The notes under the pieces were generated by a model. It saw only the letters and a list, made by a program, of their open reading frames with translations. It was not told the DNA's origin and did no database searches. From NCBI GenBank assembly GCA_963921795.1, contig OY997659.1, forward strand, positions 55,107,872 to 55,171,871: a stretch of DNA of 64,000 nucleotides, written 5' to 3'. Positions 43,508 to 56,985 of this stretch are shown here, in pieces (position 1 is the stretch's first letter; each line of letters begins with the position of its first letter). Origin of the DNA: Nannobrachium achirus. Taxonomy: Eukaryota; Chordata; Actinopteri; Myctophiformes; Myctophidae. The position numbers were made by a program, and so were the translations under genes.

Positions 43508-45354
43508 TTGTGCAACAGAGGTTTCTGCCTGACAGTAATGATATTTTTGTGATTATGTTGCGACTTGCGAGGAAAACGTTGAGATAATAGCCACTTGTGT
43601 TTAAAATGATTAAAAAAAAATTCAAGTGTCCAAATAAATTCCAAATATTATCAAATTACTGTAGCTTGCGGCACCCCGCGACTGCCGTTGCAACACCCCA
43701 GGGTGCCCCGTCACCCACTTTGAAAACCCCTGGACTAGAGAGTCCCTGATAACCACTTTGAGAACCACTGATATAGAATATTTAAGCAGCTTATTTATTT
43801 ATTTATTTTAACACAGATTTGAATGTGGTATTATTAACACTGTACATACAGTAGCTGCTGTTAGAGTTTTTAGCGCACAATGAATTTCACTTGCCTTTTA
43901 CTTGTAGATGGTATTGCTGACAATACAGCAATGATTGAAGAGTGAGTTGTACTGTATGTTATGGATATATGTAATAAATGGATTGGTATATCCAACTCAA
44001 ATACAAACCTCTGGACATTGAATTTATGCATGCGTCTGACTAAAAATGTATTAAACTATAACTGGTTTAAAATTGTAATGACAGTTGCTTCTGATCTGAA
44101 GTTATATTTCTGTTACAATGACCATTAAGTTACAATAGAAAATGCATTTCTATAATTTGTGTTTAATTAGTGTTGAAAACATTAAAATATGATTCTGCAT
44201 TGGCTTATTGGGTAATCTTTATAATCGGTTTATAACAATTACACTAGAAAAGCATGTAGACAGAAGGCGTAAACAGAAGCATGACATGGTGTTCTTGCAT
44301 AAAAACATGTTTTCTTTACTTTTCACTCAACGAGTCCTTATGCATTATATTATGGTCTGTAATCAGAAACATGCAACACTTAATGCATACTACATTGCTG
44401 GATTTTCATGTGCCTGGTGTTGGAGCCACAGTATTGCGACTCAGCCATAGCCTTGCATACTTGCATTTCTGCTAATAAACAGAATGAAATAGGAAGGCCG
44501 GGTTGGAGGGTTGTGGTGGCATGGTAAACCAGGAAGATAAGACCTTTTAGGGTGGGATTTCTAAGGCAGCTCCAAAAGTTCCTAGGTTATCTCTTGCAGT
44601 TTGGATAAGACACTGGGCTCTGCATGTACATTTCCTGTAATATTCATACAGAGGAGATATGTGTGTAAATGTGTACGTGTTGTTGTACATTGTCTATAAT
44701 ATACATGTAACAAAAAATGTACAAATAAAAATATTGTTTAAAAAAAAGAGTACAGGGCAGCTTATTAAAATATTGTGTTTGTTACTGTAACCTATAGGAG
44801 ACTGAACAGATGAAAATATTCATTAAATGACAATGGGGCAATACTTGCTCTGTTCAGGCAACCGTTTCATATTACACAACTTGAGTTGCTTTACAACCAC
44901 TAGTCAAGCAATAAGAATCACAGTATGCTATATAGTGGAACACCACAACATATGCTGGAAATATGAAATATGCTTGCACAGTCGGCTCCACAATGTACTC
45001 TTTCACAATGTTCCTTGGCAAAACTCTGCAGAATGATTTACACACATTGCAAAAGATCACCTGCCTAATCCTACTCACTATCTTTGCACAGTTCATGATA
45101 ATTAATGATAGGGTTTTGTAACTCTACAGATGAAAGTAATGAATATGAACCTGGATATTCTGCATGCGATGCTAACACCCACAAAAGGAACATTCCTTGG
45201 TCAAGGACAGGTAGACATGGCAGGCTACTATAGAGCGTAGGCTGTTTGCATATTTACTCCATTAATCCTGATTTGTCATACTTTGTTAAATGACAGTGTG
45301 TAATGAATGAAGCTTAATTGGTATATAAATGATAAAATCGCAACGGTGTGAATT
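43508..45354. other. AT-rich intergenic sequence, no gene
   Basis: No ORF with protein similarity, no clear transposon ends. Two GAGAACCACTG / GAGAACCTAGG-type fragments border a small repeat (43240-43770). The rest looks like unique sequence. Confidence 0.4.
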
Positions 45355-45475
45355 CTAACCCTAACCCTAACCCTAAACATAACCCTAACCCTAGCCCTAA
45401 ACCTAACCCTAACCCTAACCCTAAACATAACCCTAAACCTAACCTAACCTAACACTAACCCTAACAAATGTAGGA
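45355..45475. repeat. Interstitial telomere-type repeats
   Basis: About 120 bp of CCCTAA units, many perfect, with variants AAACATAACCC and AACCTAACC. Shorter tracts occur near 21338, 24056, 36307, 46260 and 60557. Confidence 0.9.
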
Positions 45476-47577
45476 CTAATGACCTTTCAGACTTATGGGC
45501 AGTTCCCGGTACGAAGTGAGCGGTGGTATCAAACACGACACCTGCATATCTGTCTGTGATGTCAGCTATCGCCATACATCGAGTAATGTGCTCATACCGA
45601 CACTAAAGCCCATTTTCGACTGCAGCTTTAGCTCCACACCACACCACACTACACCACACCACACCGCACCACATAAAAATATCTACATTTTCCATTACAC
45701 AAAAGTACCCCTATCGGTAAGAAACAAATTGACCCTTTTAACTGTGATTATTATACAATATACATTTGTATTACAACTATCCTAAATTATAATACACTAT
45801 AATGTGTTATAACTGTGATTATAATACACAATAAAGTATTAATGTATTACTATGATAATTATAATACACTGTAATAGATTATAATAGTGGTTATAACACA
45901 ATAGAATCTATTATCATGTGTTACAACTATATCCTGGTGGTCTAAATGAAAAGTCAGTGAGTGATCAGTCATTATGAAGTGTTTGGCCCTGTTTGGCCTA
46001 GCTCAGACCTACTCTAGACTGGATACTTTTTAGTACCATGTTTAGTACCACTTTCACACCACTCTACCCAGGTCCTTGTAGTGGAAAACCTGGCACAAGT
46101 GGGCAGTGTGGTGTGGAGTGGGGTCTGTGGAAAAGGGGCTAAACATACACAGAAAGCCAGACTTAGGGGCGGTAGCACTGCTCAAAAAGGATAAAAAGTC
46201 AGATAGGCTGTTACTGCTGCACTGTAATAAAGTATAAGTCACATCTGCTAGTTTTATTGAGGTTAGGGTTAGGGTTAAGGTGAGGTTTAGGTGGTCGGAC
46301 CAAAGGGAGTCGACCTAATGACATGTTACCCCACGTTGGCCCCATTTCACATAAGTTCTGCTGACAATGTTTATTATACTGTAATAACTACAAAGATGCA
46401 ATTCTGGGAAATTGAAGGTTGGTTCCTACTTGTAATACATTTAACCAGTGTTTGTAGAAGTGAAGATGCTGGTTTTATATGTTACTAGTCCTGTGCCCGG
46501 GGGTGTGATGAGGGACTGAATGTAGGAGTCTCAGAAGTAATGTTGGAGAACCCAGACCGCTGCCTGTTGGGCAGAATAGTTACAATCTATGTCCAGTTGT
46601 GCAATACCCGTTGTATACCCATATGTGTTCTGTGTCCAGGCCAGGCTGTGATGTCATCTCCAAATTGGTGACACTGTTTAGTATCAGTGGTCAGCATGCA
46701 GACGGACGGTCAGACAGCGGACAGACACGTCATGACAGGATTGACGGAAATCCCCATGACCCATTAGTTCATTTTGGTTTCATCATGATGACATAATAAT
46801 TGAAACCCCAATAGACCCACACAACGTCAGAAGTTACCCTAGAAACAATTAATCGTACAATAACAGTCTGGTTACCCTGTGCCCACCAGCAATGGGCTAG
46901 TGGTGTTTATGCTTTAGGCCTGTTCGTGCACTTGCATACTCGGACAACTGCATGGCTCGGATATACAGTATATGGAAAGTATGTGTAATGTGGTGATATG
47001 AGATTGGATATGAACTTGGATGTTGGACATGGTTGTGTAAGACTGCCTATGATGCATATGAGCTTATATCTTTGGTGTGGTAATAATTATGCAGATTCAG
47101 AAATGGCACATTTTCTTGGGTTTTAAAGGCATTATAATAAATAAAGTACCAGACTGTTCTATATTTGCCCATGTAATCGTTCCCCATTACACAAATCATG
47201 GACTATGCTTTGTGTTCAGAAGTGACAATTCTCAACTGATAATTTCAACAACATAAAAGTCTAAAGTGAGTCAACTGTTAAATACACACAATTTCCAATT
47301 TGAAGTGAACAGATAATGTATGGCCACACTGTCACATGTACAATGCAATGCATATAGAAAGAAGACAGATGGTGTCTGAAAATGGATCTTTGCCCCTATA
47401 CAGTAGTTAACTATATAAAAACTAGGCTATATGAGAAATAGTGCATTGAGTAGATCAAAAACAGCTATAGAAACAGACATGAAAGGAAACCATTTGCATT
47501 CAATTCAATTCAATTTTATTAAAGTGTCAAATCATAACAAGTTATCGCAAGACACAGGGGGGTGGAGGGGGATGTAC
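45476..47577. other. Intergenic sequence with small repeats, no gene
   Basis: ACACC tandem units at about 45630-45675, ATTATAATACAC-type repeats at 45785-45910, a short AGGGTTAGGGTTAAGG tract at 46262, and a CAATTCAATTCAATTTTATT retroposon-end-like stretch at 47500. No coding sequence seen. Confidence 0.4.
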
Positions 47578-47760
<183 letters not shown>

Positions 47761-47806
47761 TGTTGATTAGCATTAGATGGGATTTTGCCTCTCAGACCCA
47801 AAAGCA

Positions 47807-47859
47807 GATCTACATGCTCACAACGCCTCGCAACGCGAGGCAATGTGAGCATGTAGATC
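47807..47859. repeat. Hairpin-motif copy, ATG variant
   Basis: GATCTACATGCTCACAACGC and its near-complement. Both arms carry CATG in place of CAAG, a compensatory change. Confidence 0.85.
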
Positions 47860-48290
47860 GTCTATTTTAACAATAGAAACTGCGCTATACAAAATGTAAT
47901 GCCTCAACTCTTAGTGCTCGTCATGCGGTTAAAATGTGATTAACTGGCAGTTAAAATTAGATTGTTTTGGGGGTCACGGCCTGAAAAGGTTGAGAACCAC
48001 TGACATAGGTGATAACAGGTAAAGGTAGACTTCTTGTAATTGATGTCCATAAGGGTCCATTTGGTTTCATTTCACACTCTCAAGAGTTAAAGAAGCTCTA
48101 TAAGGGTCCATTTGGTTACCAACTCTCCATCATTTAGCTGGGACCACCTGGAACTCCCTCACGGACCACTGGTTGAAAAACACTGCTCTATCCCAATCTG
48201 AACATTTCCTTGGTGAAAAAACAAAACGAAAAAACAAAACATATACATCATCACTAATGTCGAGTACAACTGCTGTTCTAAATGCTGAAA
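47860..48290. other. Repeat remnant stretch
   Basis: Contains a GGTTGAGAACCACTGAC-type block and GGGTCCATTTGGTT repeats. No gene. Confidence 0.4.
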
Positions 48291-48944
48291 CTACCTTTAC
48301 TTTACTTTACTTTATTTGTTTATTTAGACGGGACAATGCATATTAATGAACACTACATGAATGCAATGTAAATAAGCCGGAATTAGCAAGAATGCTAAAT
48401 TTCATCCGTAGTCCCCACATGAAGACAAAACAATACATACCAACAAACAGTAACCCTACATTAGGAGAGGGCGCCTAAGAACATACATACAAATACTATT
48501 TTTCCTGAACCAAGAAAAAAACAACAAAACAACACATATTACTAACAGTACCCTACATTAAAAAAGGATAGTTAAAAATATACGTACATGGCATGAGCTG
48601 TACTCTTAGAACTATACATGGTCACAGGTTTGATTGTCAACTAACCATTTTTTTAGATTGAACTTGAAGGATGGAAATGACAAACAGTCTCTTATTGTTA
48701 GAGGTAGGTCATTCCAGATTGAACATCCCTGCACTGAAAGGGTGTTTTTTCCAAAAGCGGTTACCCGGTACGGTACTTCGCAATCCCCTCTAGTGATTGC
48801 TCTAGTATTGAGTCCTCTATCAGCCTTCCTTTCCTGGTACAACTTTCCTGGTACAACTGCTAGTTTAAATCCTCTTTGGGATTGAAGTAGAGACGTCATG
48901 ACTGGCATCACCACTGGCGATGCCAATGACATCACCAGGAACAC
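48291..48944 (-). pseudogene. 5'-truncated LINE, C-terminal fragment and 3' UTR
   Basis: On the minus strand about 110 codons (48944-48612) include RAITRGDCEVPYRVTAFGK and IWNDLPLTIRDC, the F...SIWN.LP..I motif at the C-terminus of LINE reverse transcriptases. The 3' UTR continues to an (AAAGT)n-type tail at about 48291-48315. The endonuclease and polymerase core are missing. Confidence 0.65.
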
Positions 48945-49039
48945 TGTTCTCTCATTGCCTGTTAATGATGACCTTTGCCAGAGATGCTGGTCCCTGATTC
49001 AAACAAGAGAGGACACCGTCATGCATACCCAAGAGGGTG

Positions 49040-50180
49040 TCAGGCACATTCGCCTAAAACGTATTCGCCTAAACGCATTTGGTCCTTTCGCCTGGCACTT
49101 TCGCCGTGGATGAGAGAGTTTTCACCCACCCTTTCTAGACGATTCACGCATTTACGCACACAGCTGCAAGAATACATTTAACAAGTGCATGTCATCTCGA
49201 TCTACATGCTCACATTGCAAGGTGTTGTGAGCATGTAGATCTGCTATTTTCACAATAGAACCGTGTTATACAAAATGTAATGCCTCAACTTTTAGTGCTT
49301 GTCAGGGTGGGGGGTCCCCAGTTACCGTAAATATGCACTGCACCTGCATAGGGCATAACTGAGATAAGAGCCATGCAAATGCTTCACATTCTTCCGTATG
49401 AAAAGCATATAATTCCCATAGGTAGGCTACGTATCAATTAATTATTTGGACGCACCTGATTCCAATAGCTCTAATCTGTATTGATGTGATTACTATATAG
49501 AGCACATAGCCTTGAGTAATGGTCACCGTTTGACAGGAACACCTGTGACAGTCACTATAATATTTAAATGACAAAGGGATAATATGCAAACATGTACAGT
49601 CTGACAGCAGAATTGATTAGAGCTATGGAATCAGGTGCATCCAAAAAATTAATTAATTGATATGTGCACTGCGCAAATAGGTCATGAGTCATGACGTCCC
49701 GATATACATCATAGCATTTGATTTGGAAGACTATCATAGGCCTACTGCTAGTATGCTTTATGGTGAAGAAGGTTTGTAAAAAGGATATGCAGCAAAATTG
49801 TTCTGGTGAGAGGCGTGCAGATCCTCCCGCAAGCATAAACTTTCCGTGTCTGGTTTTGGTCAGTGCGCTCTCCTCTGCTCTGTGCCAAATTCTGACTGTC
49901 TGCACCTGTCTGTCTGTCTGTACCTGTCTGTCTGTCTGTCTGCCCACAGCGTGGCAGCCCGGCCAGTGCGCTGCATAGCGTGTCATAAAAGACACACAAC
50001 TTAACTTTAACATTTTAAGCCAGGCAAAATGGATAAAAAAATGGACCCTTGAACATTTAGGCGAAATGGCTCTTCAACGGCGGTGAAAAGACTCTCCTCC
50101 GCGGCGAAAGTGCCAGGCAAAAGGACCAAATGTGTTGAGGCAAATACGTTTTAGGCGAATGGGCTGGTGACCCCCCCAGA
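49040..50180. mobile_element. TIR element, about 1.1 kb, with palindromic centre
   Basis: Ends of about 90 bp are inverted: 49045-49130 (CATTCGCCTAAAACGTATTC and following) and 50080-50175. A second inverted pair lies inside (49430-49510 against 49610-49690, AATTAATTATTTGGACGCAC type). A hairpin-motif copy is at 49199-49242. No transposase. Confidence 0.65.
49199..49242. repeat. Hairpin-motif copy, ATG variant
   Basis: GATCTACATGCTCACA and TGTGAGCATGTAGATC with a short loop. Same CATG variant as at 47807. Confidence 0.82.
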
Positions 50181-50264
50181 GGACACACATCACAGTACTT
50201 GTGTGCTCTCTTGCACAAATAAATATGAATGAAGGTATACAGATATGGTAGTCATGATAGTCCA

Positions 50265-50915
50265 AGCATGTCATTTCACCCAGCAGTCCATGGCCATTAG
50301 GAGCATACATGGCAGTATCCACATAGAACCTCACCCGTCGCTGCATACTGTTGTGCTCCGAGATGAGGTCCTATAAAGGTGCCGCAGCGATGGCCCGGAC
50401 CGCCTCCACATCGAGTTGGAAAACACTCAAAACTAAATTTTATCCAAAAAGTAAAGGTAGTTCAGAGCTCCCAGACTGTGGTTTCCTATCCCAGGGTACA
50501 TAAAACATGAACCACGGCATAAAACAACCGATTAAATCGTTAGTTTTGTAATGTTTTCCCATTCAACCGGAACTACTGTACTGTAGTCTCGCGTAGCCAG
50601 GGAGCATTTGCAAATCGCGTTAGGCAACAGTCTGGCCAAGCGAGACCACGCCAGGGGCTTATCTGAATTTAATGACACTAAATAAGCGTGGTGCATGTTT
50701 TATGTACCGTGGGATGGAAAACCACAGTCTGGGAGCTGGGAACTACCTTTACTTTTTGGATACAATTTTGTTACGAGTGTTTTCCAACTCAACGTGGTGG
50801 CAGTCCGGGCCAGTGCTGGGGTACCTTTATAGGACCTCATCTCGGAGCACAACAGTATGCAGCGACGGGTGAGGTTCTATATGGGGCTAACATGGCAGCT
50901 GCCAATCATGTCTTT
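50265..50915. repeat. Palindrome of about 650 bp
   Basis: 50275-50520 recurs inverted at 50680-50910. Matching blocks are TCGCTGCATACTGTTGTGCT, GAGATGAGGTCCTATAAAGG, AAAAAGTAAAGGTAGTTC and ACAGTCTGGGAGCT. The centre is 50520-50680. Possibly a foldback element; no target duplication seen. Confidence 0.75.
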
Positions 50916-51217
50916 CCATCATAAATTGTAACCCCCCCCAACAACCATTCCGTGGGCATATCCACTCTCAGTCCAATCTCGCATTGCCGTCCAGTGTAGA
51001 AGTGCTCTCCATAGCATTACTGATCCCAGGGGCCTGAAATCCACCCGGACACAAAGCACGAGAACCTCAAGCAGCAGTCAGTTGTCCAGGTGAGTCGAAG
51101 TCACTTCATCCCACACGTCCATGTCAATGATGTTGCAGGGCAAGCGTTCCTGTAAGTACACAAGTATTACAAAAACGCACATTATACACAGTATATGTGT
51201 ATGTGTAATATATACTG

Positions 51218-51219
<2 letters not shown>
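50916..51219. other. Short intergenic stretch
   Basis: No gene or transposon end recognised. GTATATGTGTATGTG repeats lead into a CA tract at 51220-51257. Confidence 0.4.
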
Positions 51220-51260
<41 letters not shown>

Positions 51261-51948
51261 AGAGCTGGGATCGGCCCGATCGACCCGAATCGACGTCTGA
51301 GCATTAATCATTAAAATGCGTCCGACCCGTGCCGAGGCCCGAACCTTATGTTTCCAGCGCTTTTTCGCCTCATTTCTTTTTCTTTGAGGAAGCCACTGAT
51401 TTACACTCACTAGCAATTCTAATGTGCAGCACATTCAGCGTGCCTGCATTTTACCCTTAATATGAATATTAATCGACAATGTGGCTTTTGAAAGTGTTTA
51501 AATAGTAGGCTACGTTGATAATTAAATAATACAAATAATAACGTGCGCTAAACAGGACGTCTGACACAGTGACTGCTGCAGGTTTCTGCGCCTGGAAAAT
51601 AGCAGATCTACAAGCTCACAACGTGTTGCGGATGCGAGGCGTTGTGAGCTTGTAGATCAGACAGTTTTGTCACGGAACACACCGCGATGAAGTATAAAAG
51701 CCAGGATTTACTTGAGTGATGTGATGTGTGTTGAACGGACAAGGCTGGCACAGTGCACTGCGACTGCACACAACAGCGCAGAAAAATAAACATCCAATGC
51801 AAGGGACAGGAGTGGGAACACAAGCTAGGAGCTCCATTCAGCGGCACGCCATTTCCAATCAAACTTCAAAAACGTGTTTACCTCAGCATGGGACTTTGTC
51901 GTCGGGCTTGTCGGGCCCCGCGGGTTTTCGGTCGGGTATCCCAGCTCT
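51261..51948. mobile_element. MITE inside a CA microsatellite, 688 bp
   Basis: Starts AGAGCTGGGATCGG and ends TATCCCAGCTCT. CA tracts lie on both sides (51220-51257 and 51953 onward), so it split a microsatellite. The ends are GC-rich with CGGGTCG/CGACCC-type blocks. It carries a hairpin-motif copy. Confidence 0.6.
51605..51658. repeat. Hairpin-motif copy
   Basis: GATCTACAAGCTCACAACG, loop, and full complement, inside the MITE at 51261-51948. Confidence 0.85.
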
Positions 51949-51952
51949 AACA

Positions 51953-52172
<220 letters not shown>

Positions 52173-52439
52173 GTCCTATATTTCTTTTACCTGATTTGTC
52201 CTTTCCTTACAAGAGAAGACCTGGGAACCTTTCTTGACACCTTAAAAGATGAAATGAAAGATCATTAAGCCATGATGCTTTGTAATATCTGCACAATTCT
52301 ATAAAATCTATAAATTATCCAAATCTCTGTCTGTGTTTATGCCAGTAGCCAATCAGGGGGGCTTTTATTCCCAAAGCTTCATCAGAGAGGGGCAAAGAGT
52401 GGTTTTCCATGATTGGTCAAACTTCATGTTTGACCAATG
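52173..52439. other. Short non-coding stretch
   Basis: Ends with an inverted GATTGGTCAAACTTCATG / CATGTTTGACCAATGG pair (52411-52440). No gene. Confidence 0.4.
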
Positions 52440-52954
52440 GTCTTCAGTGTTCACTGAAGACCATAGCTGGTGCAATAATCCAGCCCCTCTTTGACTATGG
52501 AGTCCACGTATGGTATCGTGACGCCCCACAAGCCCTAAAAACTAAACTCCAAACAACCCAAAATAAACTAATTAGGGTCCTGCTTAACCTTCCCAATCAG
52601 ACTCACCTCACCGCTACTCACCAGTTAAGAGTGGGGTGGCTCAGAGTAGATGACAGAGTACAGCAACTTGCAATGGGCCTGGTGTACAAGATACACTACA
52701 CCACTATGATACCCAAGTACCTGTCAAAATACTTTAAAAACGTTAAGGATGTCCATAATTACAACACCAGAGGCAGTGCCACAGATCACGTTCAACCCAG
52801 AGTCAACTCAAAGAAAGGGTCGAACTCGTTCTTCTGCTACACCACAAAAATGTGGAATGCCTTACCGAAGGCCATAAAGGAGTGTGGATCACTAGCATCC
52901 TTTAAAATTGCCCTAAAAAACCACTTACAGGCAGCAGCCGTTCACAACTGGTAA
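52440..52954 (+). pseudogene. LINE C-terminal fragment
   Basis: About 170 open codons: IQPLFDYGVHVWYRDAPQAL, LQTTQNKLIRVLLNLP, HQLRVGWLRVDDRVQQLAMG, then KMWNALPKAIKEC. This is the region after the polymerase in CR1/Rex-type LINEs, and all upstream parts are missing. The fragment at 58964-59392 carries the same YRDAP.ALK.KLQT.QNKLIRV block, so both derive from one family. The plus-strand 3' part may extend to the (AATC)n tail near 53291. Confidence 0.75.
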
Positions 52955-53706
52955 AAACCTAGCCCAACCCTACCCTCCCTGCCCCTTCCTTGTATATACT
53001 GTACATACTGATTGTTTAGACTTACTGTTACCTGCCCCTTCCTTGTATATATTGTATATACTGTACTTACTGATTGTATAGACCTACTGTTTTCTTTTTT
53101 TCTTTACATATCTACTGCATAGTACTGTGTTCTATTTGTCTGTCATTCAATGTTATATGAGATACTTTAATGGTTTCCTGTTGAAATAAGCTTAGTCTTT
53201 TCATGGATCTCCTTTTAGTAGACCTTGTACCAGTGAACTGTACCGTCATGAATCTGTACATTTTCCTATGCAAACTTCTAATAAAGCCTTCAATCAATCA
53301 ATCAATCAATCAATCAATGTGACATCATAATGTCTTACAATGACAATGTTGGGTAATGTTGTAAGTACAGGACAAGCACAAGCACAGGATAAATGCCTAG
53401 CTGTGGACATGGCGAACGTAGGTCGCAGATTAGTATGTGAACGGTCACAGCTTGTCAGTATGTATGTATTAGTGTCTCTGTCACAGACAGAATGGGTTTG
53501 CCACTCTGACATCAGGGCTCTCGCTTCACTGTGATGTCACACTAACAGAATCCCCTTTATGCCCATCTATGGAGTGTCATCAATATTAAGCCCATATCTA
53601 ACAGGACTAGGCCACATCGGCCACATACGGCCAAGACAGATGGCCAAGACAGCCCATATCTGTGTGGCTGGTTCTACAGACAGGTATCTCCATGTATGGG
53701 CATAAA
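52955..53706. other. LINE 3' UTR and dispersed repeat
   Basis: CCCCTTCCTTGTATATACTG repeats (52983 and 53036). 53150-53275 resembles 38110-38270. An (AATC)n tract lies at 53291-53318. 53440-53700 is a second copy of the CCATATATGG-type repeat. No gene. Confidence 0.5.
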
Positions 53707-54050
53707 ATCTGGAGTGAAGAAGACCTACGAAGGTAGTGTCAGGAACATCGTTGGGAGGAACAGGTGTCTCACTGCAACCAACTGGATGGGGGAAAAAAAG
53801 AAGAAAAGAAAACACTCATCAACATTTACGCTCTCCTCACTGGCCTTCCGGCATGTGCACTTAAGCCTCTGAAAATATCTAGAATGTCGCAGCATGATTG
53901 ATCTTCAACCAGCCAAAATGTTCAGGTCTGCCCGCACAGAGTACAAAACACTGATGCTGGCCTACCAAGCAACCAAAGTTATGGCACCCCATACCTTCAA
54001 AGCGTGATCCAACCTTACAACCCCTCTCGCTTACTCAGATAATCAGTCAG

Positions 54051-54100
<50 letters not shown>

Positions 54101-54526
54101 TATGAACTTTATTGTCACAACACAATTACAGGTAACAGTGAGGTGAAACTCTTGTTTATGCAGGCTCTGCCACTCTGACATCATGCTCTGGCTTCACTGT
54201 GATGTCACACTAACAGAATCCCTTTATGCCCATATATGGAGTTCCCTGATGTCATCAATATTAAGCTCATATCTAACAGGACTTCATATGGGAATGCCAT
54301 ATATGGATGCCACATACCACACTAACAGAATCCATATATGGCCAAGACAGCTGTCCAAGACAGCCCATATCTGTGTGGCTGGTTCTACAGACAGGGATCT
54401 CCATGTATGGTCATAAGACCATACATGCATGGTCAAATGTCATAGACATCAAAGGACGAATAACTGAGTAAGCATGTCTGGGCTCTCACAGCATATCTCC
54501 ATATACAGTACATGGATCTCCATATA

Positions 54527-55120
54527 GTCCAGTAAAAATAAAGCTGAGGTTGGAAAAAATTGTGTTATTTAGTTTTTCAACTGATTCTGACAGGAAATTA
54601 GGTCTACTAGCCAGGATAAAAAATCTACCATAATCTGCTCACTGGAAATACCCACAGTGGCCAAATCAAGTTGGGCTCCCATCGACTTTCTATACAGGAG
54701 GAAAATACCCTGAAAAAAAATCTGCTTTAAGTAGGATGTGAGGGGTCTAACTAGGGGTTTGTCATGATGCTGAATCCATTGCAATCACTAAACCATCATT
54801 TTCTGGGGCCATTTTTAGCCCAAGGAATGTTTTTTGTGCAAAACAAATGCTTGCAATGGATTCAGCATCATGACAAACCCCTAGTTAGACCCCTCACATC
54901 CTACTTAAAGCAGATTTTTTTCTGGGTATTTTCCTCCTGTATAGAAAGTCGATGGGAGCCCAACTTGATTTGGCCACTGTGGGTATTTGCAGTGGGCAGA
55001 TTATGGTAGATTTTTTATCCTGGCTAGTAGACCTAATTTCCTGTCAGAATCAGTTGAGAAACTAAATAACACATTTTTTTCCAACCTGAGTGGATTTTTT
55101 TCCTAGAATTACTAGACTAA
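54527..55120. mobile_element. Foldback element, 594 bp, with TATA target duplication
   Basis: Two arms of about 235 bp (54551-54784 and 54845-55081) are near-perfect inverted copies around a 60-bp centre. TATA at 54523-54526 and 55121-55124 flanks it. Arm A of the big duplication has the uninterrupted sequence GATCTCCATATATGGGTACA (read reversed, about 38270-38289), which is the empty site. Confidence 0.82.
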
Positions 55121-55432
55121 TATATGGGTACAAGGGGAAAATAGTTTCATGACACTACAAATCATTGGTACAAGGCCAACTAAAAGGAGACCTTAGTAAG
55201 CTTTTTGGTTTAATTACACAGGAACCACTTCATGTAGCTCACATAACATTGAAAGACAGACAGAACACAGTACTTGGCATAATAGAATGCAAAGTGATGT
55301 AGCTTTCAGGTTTCTATCCATTTTCTTAATTGATGAGAATACATCAATGAAATATTATCATGAGCAAATGTTCCAGTGGCCACCAATGGACCATTACAGT
55401 TCTATAACTAAACAATATAAGAACTGTCTGAT

Positions 55433-55535
55433 GTTCCCCATTTTCAACTGTTTTTATTTGACTTGCTTTGGCAGTGTAAAAAACGTATGTTTTCTCATGC
55501 CAATAAAGCTCCTTTGAATTGAATTGATATTCAGA
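55433..55535 (+). repeat. Retroelement 3' tail repeat
   Basis: CCCCATTTTCAACTGTTTTT to AATAAAGCTCC and GAATTGAATTG. It is the arm-B counterpart of 37868-37975. Confidence 0.65.
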
Positions 55536-56985
55536 AGCCCTGTAGCAAACAGCACAGGGTAGATAATTATGATAGCCCCTTTAATAATGCCCTATGCAAA
55601 GTACTGTGTTCTACTAGAAGGTCTCGCACCCCCCCCCCAGTTCACACCTCGACAACTGTTTAACAAATAAACTAACTATTTGCATATCAATAGACCTGTA
55701 TAGCGACATTCGCGACCCCCCAAACATTGAATCACCACTGCACCACTTCTATCTGCCTGTCTTTCAATGTTATATGAGATACATAAAGTGGTTCCTGTGC
55801 AAATAAGCCAAAACGCTTACTAGGAACTCCTTTTAGTTGACCTTGTGCCAGTATGAAATTGTAGCAATCATAACATGTTAACAATAACGCCATTGACCTT
55901 GTTCTATTGTGGTGAAGATTTCACAACTAAATGTGTTTACTTTAATACATGCAGACACTCATAGATAGAAAGGCTACATACCTCAGTCATTCACATAGAG
56001 TTATGAGAAGTAGGTAATTCATGGTAATTCCTCGCGTCTGTGAAGTGAACAACATCAACAATGACCACAACCTAACGCTTAGCCTTTTGTAGTGTGAAAA
56101 ACTTGCTGCCAAGTGACTATTAGCCAATCACAACGAAAACTTTCGGGAAAGACCCGCCCTTACCTGCCTCTGATTGGCCTACCAAATGTCCGTCTCAGAC
56201 CCGTACTGCAGTAGCGTCAGTTCAGAAAAAGCTAAGGTATGGCAACATGACTGATTTTTTCCCTGTTTCTACGGTTTCTTGGGCTGGATATGGCAGCCTG
56301 GAACGGTTTTTCAAGTGCAGCTAAACTTGGCATGTTAGTAGCCTAAATGTGCCTTGTTAAAGTTTTTGTAAAATGTAGTAGTTATTTTACTGTAATTTAA
56401 CAACACCCTAATACAGATAGACAAAGAGACATTCATGGATTTATATTTAAAGGTAACTTTTATTGTCCCCCCTGCTTGGACCCAGGGTATGGCAGCTGCA
56501 TACCCCTGCCATACCCAATTGACGCCCCTGCCGTACTGGTCCGTCTCTGTCAATCATGCGGAAGTAATGTGACGTGACGTCACGGGTTGGAAACGTTAAA
56601 TAAAGGTCTCGTTCTCAGAGAATACAAAACTATTAAATACAAAACTAGGATGGAAATGCTCACAAATATTTACAGGTTTTTGTGTGTGCTGGCGTGTGGT
56701 TTGGTGCATTTTAAACAAGCTGTTTAGCGCACGTTTTGGATTTCTACCCTCCAAAGCTGACGTCAGCACCAAGAAGTTGCTGATAAATTCGCTGAGTGCG
56801 CATGCGTGGGCGGGCAGAGACGGCGCGGTCTGCCGTCTTAGATCTCAATGAATGTCTATGAGTGGACCCTGGAAGGCAGTTATTGCTGTCGCTGGCGGCC
56901 AGAGAAGGCAACCACTGCCTGCACCGGCTTCTGACTAATAGTAGCTCCGTGACGTCCCCGGTATGATAATGTGTTGGTTTAATAT

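Larger units (their letters stand above)
53707..56985. repeat. Arm B of the large inverted duplication
   Basis: Reverse complement of arm A (36550-39948). It carries a 594-bp foldback element (54527-55120) and an (AATC)n expansion (54049-54098) not matched in A. It lacks about 880 bp present in A near 38628-39505. Confidence 0.85.
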
